Source: Acidobacteriota bacterium
GTDB lineage: Bacteria; Acidobacteriota; Terriglobia; Terriglobales; Acidobacteriaceae
Direction: 5' to 3'
Assembly: GCA_023441255.1 (NCBI GenBank)
Contig: JAEZPW010000325.1
Location: 1 to 16,455 of the forward strand
Length of the DNA stretch: 16,455 bases
The translations under genes and the position numbers were made by a program. The notes under the pieces are model-generated. The model was not told where the DNA came from. It ran no database searches and saw only the letters and a program-made list of their open reading frames with translations. Below, piece by piece: positions 1 to 5,603 of this stretch. Within the stretch, counting starts at the first letter, position 1. Each line of letters opens with the position of its first letter.

Positions 1-410
1 GAGACAGACAGACCTAGAATGCGTGAAAGCATGACAGACCCGCCCGAATATTCTTGAAAAGCGGCAGTCTTGTCTTTCGTTGTTGTCAGAGTTGGATCAC
101 CTGACAGAAATCGGCCAATCGCCGCGAATCTCACGATCTTAGTCAGCCAGCGCTGCCCTTCACCATCCGACATCAGCCCTACTGGGTTTCGATCCGTGTG
201 TTCGTTCGCGACAGAAATTTGCGAAAGCTGGCCGAATGAGAACATGAATTCGATGCGGAAATCCGCGCTCTTGAACGTGCACGGAGCTACGGCCTTACCG
301 AAGACCCTCTTTGCACGCGTGAGCACTTGATGTCGAGGTGGACACTCACTGACCGCAGGCAAGGTGCTCAGAATCACAGTGGCAATGGCACAAATCGCTC
401 TCACGCCCAC
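1..410 (-). CDS. Exported protein of unknown function, C-terminal end cut by the window edge
   Basis: An open minus-strand frame runs without a stop from GTG codons at 410 and 404 to the left edge, about 134 codons. The in-frame stop upstream (TAA) lies a few codons before the first GTG. The N-terminus (after start: RAICAIATVILSTLPAVSEC) is a short basic end followed by a hydrophobic stretch, as in a Sec signal peptide. The mature part begins near CPPRHQVLTRAKRVFGKAV and is soluble-looking and mixed alpha/beta. I recognise no family. A GGAGG lies about 23 bases upstream of the first GTG, too far to be convincing, so the start is uncertain. The gene is divergent from the exported protein at 579-962. 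Base composition is nearer 50% G+C than the 60-70% of gyrA. The plus-strand ORFs over the same bases are shorter and lack any signal. Confidence 0.5.
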   Translation of the reverse strand, partial: MGVRAICAIATVILSTLPAVSECPPRHQVLTRAKRVFGKAVAPCTFKSADFRIEFMFSFGQLSQISVANEHTDRNPVGLMSDGEGQRWLTKIVRFAAIGRFLSGDPTLTTTKDKTAAFQEYSGGSVMLSRILGLSV

Positions 411-578
411 AACTTTACGTTGAAATCGTTAATTCCTCCAGAAGCACTCGATAGCTGGCGCGAGCAAGGCTTCCCGCTCAGTATCCCACTACTCTGGATA
501 GATGGATAGAAGCGGATTATCTTTTGCAGATTCGGTCTATATTGGCTGACGGCACTGTTCAACAGGTTGGAGTCGCAA

Positions 579-962
579 ATGAGGCGAAAAAGCTGGGCGG
601 CTCAGACGTGCATTGTAGCGGCGTTCGTGCTCTCGTTCGTTTCAAGCGTACACGGCGCAGAAGAAATCGTTGAACTGCGCCTTCAGAAAGTGAAAGCTCT
701 CAGCGGCTTGGTTGTATATCCGAACGGAGACCCCGCCGTAGCCGCACACGTCGTTGAATACGACTCCGATTGGAAAGGCGAACTCCGTAGAACGCAAACT
801 GATTCAACGGGACACTTCACATTGGCTCCCGTGAAAGGACGTAAGGTTTACTATCTGCAAATCACTGCGCGCCAATCAGGCGTAAATCCGCTGCGCGTGC
901 CTTTGCAGATAAGCCGATTGCGAGGCAAGAGTTCGCTACACTTGCGGCTGAGTCTAGCTTAG
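579..962 (+). CDS. Small exported protein with a carboxypeptidase-regulatory-like (beta-sandwich) domain
   Basis: 127 residues. ATG 579 is preferred over TTG 567 because GGAG at 569-572 sits 6 bases upstream. Residues 1-26 form a signal peptide: basic MRRK, then a hydrophobic core, ending near VSSVHG followed by AEE. The rest (from about residue 42) reads LSGLVVYPNGDPAVAAHVVEY, then a DSTGHFTLAPV stretch. This is the pattern of the carboxypeptidase D regulatory / CNA-B-like domain: G-x-V followed by a loop, then D-x-x-G-x-F. Such domains are common in Acidobacteriota exported and TonB-linked proteins, where they act as structural or binding modules. Here the domain stands alone with no catalytic or membrane part, so a periplasmic structural role is only inferred. 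It is divergent from the left-edge gene and shares its lower G+C. Confidence 0.65.
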   Translation: MRRKSWAAQTCIVAAFVLSFVSSVHGAEEIVELRLQKVKALSGLVVYPNGDPAVAAHVVEYDSDWKGELRRTQTDSTGHFTLAPVKGRKVYYLQITARQSGVNPLRVPLQISRLRGKSSLHLRLSLA

Positions 963-1413
963 CTGCCGATAGCAGGCCTTCCCTCCAGTTATCCAGCAAT
1001 TCACCCCGCGCAACGTCAACCCCCTCCGCCTGTGCAAATCCCTGTAACGGCTTCAATACGCACCAGAAACAAACTCGCGCCCCCTGTCGGGAAGCGGCCT
1101 CTCAAACAGCTACAATGGATGTATAGGCTGTTAGCGCAGATCCGTTGCATCATGGCCGGTCGCGGACTCGCTCGAACTCGAAAGCTGAAACACGAAACTG
1201 CTTTTTGCTTAAACCGAACCTAACCTCAATGCAGTCAAGATTTTGAGAGACTAGCCTCGGCCAAGCCTGCGTAAATACTGGGTTTCTGAAACCAGGGGAG
1301 GGTAGGTCAACGTCAGCACCCAGCGCAGTGGTGCCTCGTTAACCAACGAATGTGCACGGTGGCTGGCTCAACCCTTCTGTTCGCTTGAATTGGTTCGAAC
1401 GGCGAGAGTCGAG
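963..1413. other. Gene-poor intergenic region with a heptamer array and a weak hairpin
   Basis: No convincing gene. It holds a 7-base-period array at 1176-1203 (listed separately). An imperfect inverted repeat spans about 1309-1340 (AACG...GCACC, 9-base loop, GGTGC...CGTT) and lies downstream of the minus-strand glycyl radical enzyme, but has no U-tract on either strand. A near-palindrome around GGTTTC/GAAACC at about 1280-1296 has almost no loop. Short ORFs here have no ribosome binding site or recognisable product. Confidence 0.5.
1176..1203. repeat. Imperfect heptamer tandem array, about 4 units
   Basis: Four consecutive 7-base units read ACTCGAA (1176), AGCTGAA (1183), ACACGAA (1190) and ACTGCTT (1197). 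The first three share the pattern A-x-x-x-G-A-A. No gene starts immediately downstream on the plus strand; on the minus strand it lies beyond the end of the glycyl radical enzyme gene. It resembles the arrays before gyrA and scoB in period and in the ACT... unit start. Confidence 0.5.
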
Positions 1414-3702
1414 TCAGTAAAGCGTTCGCCGCAGCACATCCACTTGCGCTTCTTTCGGCAGGTCGATGAAACGCGCGCTGAATCCGCCGACCCGCACCAT
1501 GAGATGCCCCCATTTTTCCGGCTCTCGCATCGCGGCTTCCAGGTCGCCCCGGTTCAGCACCGTCACCATGGCCTGCGTGCCGCCGCTCTGAAAATACCCG
1601 CGGAACAGTGCCTCGACCTCGCTGCGATGGTTCAGAAACAGGTCCCGCGAGAATTTCATGTTCTGCACCGCGCCCGCATGCACACGCGGATCAAGCTTGG
1701 TGAGCGAATTCAGAAATGCAGTTACGCCGTTGCGGTCCATCCCCTGCGACGGATTCACTCCGTTCGCCAGCGGATCGCCAGCCATTCGTCCGTCCGGCAG
1801 CGCTCCCGTCGTGCGCCCGAAAATCGAATTAGCCCAGTTGTTGATGATCACCACAAGGTAGGAATCGAGTCCGACTTTCTCTGCTTGGCGTCGTGTCACG
1901 CGGCAAACGTGGTCGTGAACACGCTGCGCCATCTCGTCCGCAACTGGCTCGTCGTTACCGAACTTGGGTTCGTGCTCCAGCGCTTTGTGCAAGCGCTCGT
2001 GGCCAACGAAGTTGGCGTCGCAGGCGGCAGTGATCTCCGCCAGAGTGTAGCGGCCTCGGCGAAACACCAGTTCATCAATCGCCGTGAGACTGTCGGCGGC
2101 GTTGATGTTTCCGTAGGTCTCCAACGTGCCGCCCAGGTAGCGTGCGCCGCCATCAAACAGCGGTCGAGCACGCTGAACACAATCGTCATACAGTGCGCTC
2201 AGCAACAGGAACGGCGCTTCGGCAGCGACAACTTCATATTCGATCTTCTCCTGCCGAGCAAGCGCCTCGACCTGCCGTTCGACTTCGGCGCAGTAGGCCA
2301 ACCACAGCTGGTCGAAACTGTGAAACTCGCCGCCGCACGCAACTCCCGAGCGCCGTCCCGATGCCGGATCGAGGCCGTTGTGCAGAGTTACCTCGAGGCA
2401 CTTCGCCAGATTGATGAGGCCGTTTGGCGTGCCCACGCCGCGATGCTCGATGACGTACTCGCCGCACCCGAACGGCACGTATTGCTCTGCTTCGGCGAGC
2501 GTTACACCAAACGCATTCATCACGGCCGGAACATTGACGTCGTCGTTGTAAAGCAGCGGGAAAGTGCGTCCCGACGCCAGCAGGTCCATCGCTTTCGCGT
2601 ACAACGCAGGGTTCTGGCCCTTGTGGAACCGGAGTGTCAGTTGTGGCTGGTTCGTCAGCACTCGCGCCGTCGCCTCCATCGCCAGCAACGCGAACGCATC
2701 GGCCTCCGACTCATTGGCTCGTCCCAATCCGCCAACTATCACGCGGTTGTTGTACTGGTTGTCGTAGTCGCTCATCAGCCGCCACCACGATTCCAGCAGC
2801 CTCAGTGCGCTCGGCTCATCCAGCGTGCCGTCTTCGAGATCATGCGCCAGGAACGGGCCGAGATAGATGTCCATGCGTCCGTAATTCCACGTCCCACTCA
2901 GCAGCGCGTACAGCCACGTCAATTGAATGGCTTCGTGAAGGTTTCGGGGTTGTTCAGTGGCAATATGGCGCAGGACTTCCGCCGTGCGATTCAGTTGAGC
3001 GCCATGGTCGGCATCAGCGGCGTTCCGGGCGAATGCTTCGGCCCGATCCGCGTACCAGTTTGCCGCCGCCGATACAACCTGGAGTGCCTCGCCGACTCCG
3101 CGCAGGAATGCCTGGCCCGAACAGTCAACCGTTTCCTCGGCAGAGCGATCCCTCATCTCGCACCGAAGCCGTGCGATGCCGCAAGCCAGGAGTTTGCCGT
3201 AATCCAGCACGGTTCCTGCCATGCGGTACAGCGGAAAGCTCATGCCGCTGTCCTCGGTCCAGTTGTTCGAGAACAGCACCTCGCCGACTTCCTTTGGGTA
3301 TGCGGCGCGGACTTTCTCTGCGGTCGTGCGGCCATGCCAGAATTCGAGCATCGCCTCGGCCTCACGGCGCTCGTGCTGGCTGACGGTCGAGACTTCCAGC
3401 ACCTGCAGGATTTCTGCCCGGCGGCAGTAGTAGCCCAGTCCGCCCGGCTCAGGACTGAGGCCCACGAGCGGATAGCACACGCGTCCGACCAGCAGATCGT
3501 CTTCGCGCATCGGGAGCAAACTCGCCGGAAACATCGCGCGCAAACATGCCAACTCGCGCGTCAGCGGATCTGCATTGATGTGCTGACGGTAGACCTCCGT
3601 GAACGCCAACTCACGCGCCAACGGATTCGTCTCGCCTCGGCGTGCGCACGACATCGCCCGTTCAACAGCGGTTTCGTTCAGCGTGATCATCTTCTTTGGC
3701 AC
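1414..3702 (-). CDS. Glycyl radical enzyme of the pyruvate formate-lyase superfamily, substrate unknown
   Basis: 762 residues, the usual length for this superfamily. The PFL-type barrel domain covers roughly residues 10-620 and the C-terminal glycyl radical domain about 640-762. Visible motifs: GRMDIYLGPF (275-284); the FPLLYNDDVNVP stretch (381-392), matching the family's N-D loop; the active-site thiyl cysteine in FGCGEY (Cys413, with Glu415 at the C-x-E position); and the radical loop RVGGFSARF with the radical glycine at about 740. True pyruvate formate-lyase has two adjacent cysteines, which are absent here. The C-x-E arrangement is that of eliminating/lyase members such as choline or diol lyases, but the exact C-G-E-Y form does not let me name a substrate. 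GTG 3702 is used, with ATG 3690 as an alternative; neither has a good Shine-Dalgarno. It follows rlmH by 49 bases on the same strand. These enzymes need a radical-SAM activase, and none is encoded in this window. Confidence 0.88.
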   Translation of the reverse strand: MPKKMITLNETAVERAMSCARRGETNPLARELAFTEVYRQHINADPLTRELACLRAMFPASLLPMREDDLLVGRVCYPLVGLSPEPGGLGYYCRRAEILQVLEVSTVSQHERREAEAMLEFWHGRTTAEKVRAAYPKEVGEVLFSNNWTEDSGMSFPLYRMAGTVLDYGKLLACGIARLRCEMRDRSAEETVDCSGQAFLRGVGEALQVVSAAANWYADRAEAFARNAADADHGAQLNRTAEVLRHIATEQPRNLHEAIQLTWLYALLSGTWNYGRMDIYLGPFLAHDLEDGTLDEPSALRLLESWWRLMSDYDNQYNNRVIVGGLGRANESEADAFALLAMEATARVLTNQPQLTLRFHKGQNPALYAKAMDLLASGRTFPLLYNDDVNVPAVMNAFGVTLAEAEQYVPFGCGEYVIEHRGVGTPNGLINLAKCLEVTLHNGLDPASGRRSGVACGGEFHSFDQLWLAYCAEVERQVEALARQEKIEYEVVAAEAPFLLLSALYDDCVQRARPLFDGGARYLGGTLETYGNINAADSLTAIDELVFRRGRYTLAEITAACDANFVGHERLHKALEHEPKFGNDEPVADEMAQRVHDHVCRVTRRQAEKVGLDSYLVVIINNWANSIFGRTTGALPDGRMAGDPLANGVNPSQGMDRNGVTAFLNSLTKLDPRVHAGAVQNMKFSRDLFLNHRSEVEALFRGYFQSGGTQAMVTVLNRGDLEAAMREPEKWGHLMVRVGGFSARFIDLPKEAQVDVLRRTLY

Positions 3703-3719
3703 CCGCTCTTCATAGCTGC

Positions 3720-3751
3720 GCCCGCTTCGAGCTCGCTACTCGCTACTGCTT
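3720..3751 (-). repeat. Heptamer array between rlmH and the glycyl radical enzyme gene
   Basis: On the plus strand CGCTACT occurs twice in direct succession (3734 and 3741), flanked by the related units TCGAGCT (3727) and GCCCGCT (3720). On the minus (coding) strand the units read AGTAGCG, AGTAGCG, AGCTCGA. The array begins right after the rlmH stop codon and fills most of the 49-base gap before the next start. Confidence 0.5.
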
Positions 3752-4189
3752 CTAGTGTCCCGTGTGATAAGGATGTCCCTTGATGATCGTCCACGCGCGA
3801 TAGATCTGCTCCAGCATCACCACGCGCGCCAGTTCGTGTGCCAGCGTCATTTTGCCCAGCGACAACGTGAGCGCCGCGCTCTTGCGAGCTTCATCGCTGA
3901 AGCCGTCGGCTGGGCCGACGGCGAAGAACAGCGTTTGCGTGCCGCGGTCTTGATGCTCGCCGATAAACCGCGCCAGTTCCTCCGACGACATCTGTTTGCC
4001 GCGCGAATCGAGCAGAATGACGAATGGCTTTGCACGCTCTCCGGCGAGCGTCTCCAGCAGCGCGGCTTCGCTGCGCAGTTCGTGTGCTTCCGTGGGAATA
4101 TATCGGCCGATGCGTTTCAGATACTCGGCCGTCAGCGACTGGATCGCCGCCTCTTTCGTTTTTCCGATCCAAGCCACGCGTAGCTTCAC
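3752..4189 (-). CDS. rlmH: 23S rRNA (pseudouridine1915-N3)-methyltransferase RlmH
   Basis: 145 residues, near the family length of about 155. RlmH is a SPOUT-class, S-adenosylmethionine-dependent methyltransferase that modifies pseudouridine 1915 in helix 69 of 23S rRNA on the assembled ribosome. Sequence support: N-terminal beta strand MKLRVAWIGKTKE; LLDSRGKQMSSEELA (59-73); the cofactor-binding FFAVGPADGF (88-97); SLGKMTLAHELARVVMLEQ (110-128); and the diagnostic C-terminus IYRAW...KGHPYHTGH. The start is GTG 4189 with only a weak GGTGG upstream. In many bacteria rlmH follows rsfS or nadD; here it instead follows a possible small membrane peptide and a membrane-anchored unknown protein, and precedes the glycyl radical enzyme. 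Confidence 0.95.
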   Translation of the reverse strand: MKLRVAWIGKTKEAAIQSLTAEYLKRIGRYIPTEAHELRSEAALLETLAGERAKPFVILLDSRGKQMSSEELARFIGEHQDRGTQTLFFAVGPADGFSDEARKSAALTLSLGKMTLAHELARVVMLEQIYRAWTIIKGHPYHTGH

Positions 4190-4277
4190 GCCACCAGTGT
4201 AGCGCGACCGCGATCATCCTCTTACCGCGCCCGGCATCGCCGTCGCAACACGGTCCTGATCAAAGCTCGCGGCGACC

Positions 4278-4382
4278 TCACTGTGACATCAACAGCTGCA
4301 TTGCCGCCGTCAGTACAGCCAGCACTGCCGCCGCCACGAACAGCGGCGCAACCCACTCTTCCACCAGCTCGGTTCTTGACAT
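4278..4382 (-). CDS. Possible 34-residue single-span membrane peptide
   Basis: ATG 4382 to TGA 4278 encodes 34 residues: a polar start MSRTELVEEWVAP, then a continuous hydrophobic run LFVAAAVLAVLTAAMQLLM, then SQ and stop. This is the layout of a one-span membrane peptide with an acidic N-terminus. A run of G (GGGGGCGCC) directly precedes the ATG and could act as a weak ribosome binding site. It sits in the otherwise empty gap between the membrane-anchored protein (4471-4959) and rlmH, same strand. The reading frame is short enough to be chance, so this is tentative. Confidence 0.35.
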   Translation of the reverse strand: MSRTELVEEWVAPLFVAAAVLAVLTAAMQLLMSQ

Positions 4383-4470
4383 GGCGCCCCCAAGAACGGA
4401 TCCTCCGCGTCGAAAGTCACGACGGAATTCCCGTTCCCTCACCCCGATACCTTCATCGCTCCGGCTCCAG

Positions 4471-4959
4471 CTAGGCCGCTCTCTGCCCCACTCCGCCGTG
4501 GCGCAGGAGGCATTTCGCTACGAACTCCGAACCTGCCGCCGTGATGAAAACACGATCGGCCTTGCGCGTCACCAGGTCGCACTCTTCCATGAAAAGCAGC
4601 CACTCTTCGAAGCCGCTTCCGTCGTAGAGTTCCGGATTCCGCGCCGCAGCCATTCGGTGTACCAGCGCCAACTGGTGCGTCAGTACGCCGCGCGAGCCGC
4701 CGTCGCGAATGAATCCGAGCGCGTCGGCCTGCGAATCCCAGATCATGCTCAACTCCGGGTCGAAGGCGTCAGAAACGCGCAGAGTTTTGAACGGCTGCGT
4801 CGGCATCCACCACGGTTCGAAGAGCTCGAGTTCTTCAATCGTCTCGTGCTCGCCGGCTCTGTAGCGCGACCTTTGCACCCTCAGAACCACCCACATCAAT
4901 GCCAGCAGGCTGGCCACTCCTGCCAGCAGACCAATAAGCGCGCTCATCACCGGAGTCAT
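4471..4959 (-). CDS. Membrane-anchored protein with a winged-helix-like C-terminal part
   Basis: 162 residues. ATG 4959 is supported by AGGAGA a few bases upstream; a second ATG is at residue 5. Residues 5-27 are a hydrophobic membrane span (ALIGLLAGVASLLALMWVVL), followed by basic RVQRSRYRAG, suggesting the C-terminal part is cytoplasmic. The soluble part is acidic early on (ETIEELELFEPWW). It ends with EEWLLFMEECDLVTRKADR then VFITAAGSEFVAKCLL, which looks like the last helix and beta-wing of a winged-helix module. No specific family is recognised. It is divergent from gyrA across a 644-base gap, and same-strand with rlmH. Confidence 0.65.
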   Translation of the reverse strand: MTPVMSALIGLLAGVASLLALMWVVLRVQRSRYRAGEHETIEELELFEPWWMPTQPFKTLRVSDAFDPELSMIWDSQADALGFIRDGGSRGVLTHQLALVHRMAAARNPELYDGSGFEEWLLFMEECDLVTRKADRVFITAAGSEFVAKCLLRHGGVGQRAA

Positions 4960-5338
4960 GCGGTTCTCCTACACGGAGTCTCTTGCGCTCTTCCATCGGA
5001 CGCGGCAGCGTACTCTAGCGTCCGGTCAGGAATACGAACGCGACTGGTCCATGAAATACGTACGAGTGGCGCAGGTCCCGGCACCGGGAACCGAATCCCC
5101 ACAGGCGTGGCGACCACCCGCGACCCCTGCAGCGGGCATTTCCACGCCGAATGCGCTGGAGCATAGTCCCGAATCCGGCAGCCGTTCTGTGACTGGCATC
5201 ACGGCGTGCTGATCTGGCCGTTATCGGCGTATTCCCGCCGGGAAACACCCCTGTCTGCGGTTTGGAGTCGGGTGCCCCTAAGCTGCTGAAGTACAAGCAT
5301 TTATACGTGTAATTCAGGGCTGATCCGGCGCTCTCGCG

Positions 5339-5347
5339 TGCTATAAT
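5339..5347 (+). promoter_or_regulatory. Extended -10 promoter for gyrA
   Basis: TGCTATAAT matches an extended -10 box (TG-n-TATAAT) exactly. No good -35 is seen 16-18 bases upstream, which extended -10 promoters tolerate. Transcription would start near 5354, giving gyrA a leader of about 250 bases. Confidence 0.6.
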
Positions 5348-5470
5348 AGTGAGTGCTTTTCCTGCGCCTAAATTCCTGTAAAAGCAGTAGGTTAGGAGAA
5401 TTTCAGGGAGCCCTTTCGGAGCTGAACCAGGGTGCTCCGGGAAAGCACGTCAAGTGCTTAAGGCGCTCGT

Positions 5471-5559
5471 GGCTATTGGCCCCTGGCTTTGGTCCTGACG
5501 CCAGAATTCAGACGTACTCAAATTGTTTTACACGAGGCCAAGAGCCAAAAGCCAATAGC
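5471..5559. repeat. Facing heptamer arrays forming a long imperfect stem in the gyrA leader
   Basis: The left arm has 7-base units GGCTATT, GGCCCCT, GGCTTTG (5471-5491). The right arm has GCCAAGA, GCCAAAA, GCCAATA (5537-5557). The arms are complementary: GCTATTGGC (5472-5480) pairs perfectly with GCCAATAGC (5551-5559), and TGGCT (5484-5488) pairs with AGCCA (5543-5547). The loop is about 45 bases. A structure of about 20 pairs in the leader RNA is plausible. Confidence 0.6.
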
Positions 5560-5572
5560 GCCTTTTCTGTGA

Positions 5573-5600
5573 ACTGACAACCGAGAACTGAGAACTTCTT
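5573..5600 (+). repeat. Heptamer array abutting the gyrA start codon
   Basis: Four units in register: ACTGACA (5573), ACCGAGA (5580), ACTGAGA (5587), ACTTCTT (5594). TTC and the ATG at 5604 follow. There is no Shine-Dalgarno; the array and its pyrimidine-rich end occupy that position. The last unit is identical to the last unit before scoB. Confidence 0.6.
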
Positions 5601-5603
5601 TTC

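Larger units (their letters stand above)
4960..5603. other. Long intergenic region and gyrA leader
   Basis: No convincing gene. From left to right: the ribosome binding site of the minus-strand gene; a near-palindrome TTCCCGCCGGGAA at 5232-5244 that could be an operator; a GGGTGCCCC fragment at about 5268-5276 shared with the hairpin near 9045; the gyrA promoter at 5339-5347; then about 250 bases of leader. The leader has hairpins at 5418-5438 (GGAGC/GCTCC) and 5443-5459 (AAGCAC/GTGCTT) and heptamer arrays reaching the gyrA start. Short ORFs here begin too near the promoter or lack a Shine-Dalgarno. Confidence 0.6.

Noticed and set aside
70..509. Two short plus-strand ORFs at the left end
   Set aside because: They lie over a longer minus-strand frame that starts with a signal peptide; neither has a ribosome binding site or domain.
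1280..1296. Near-palindrome CTGGGTTTC/GAAACCAG as a terminator for the glycyl radical enzyme gene
   Set aside because: The arms leave only a single base for the loop and no U-tract follows on the minus strand.
1390..3783. 797-codon plus-strand ORF opposite the glycyl radical enzyme gene
   Set aside because: Long antisense frame caused by high G+C codon bias. The translation has no domain pattern, while the minus-strand frame has complete family motifs.
5060..5110. tRNA-like bases (CCGGGAACCGAATCCCC) upstream of gyrA
   Set aside because: No acceptor, D-arm or anticodon stem can be assembled around it on either strand.
4024..5166. 380-codon plus-strand ORF across rlmH and its upstream neighbour
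   Set aside because: It overlaps two better-supported minus-strand genes and has no ribosome binding site or recognisable domain.
5015..5296. 93-codon minus-strand ORF in the gyrA upstream region
   Set aside because: No ribosome binding site, arginine-rich composition typical of a non-coding frame, and no domain.
5353..5577. 74-codon ORF in the gyrA leader as a possible leader peptide
   Set aside because: Its GTG coincides with the predicted transcription start and it has no ribosome binding site; the sequence is dominated by repeats.
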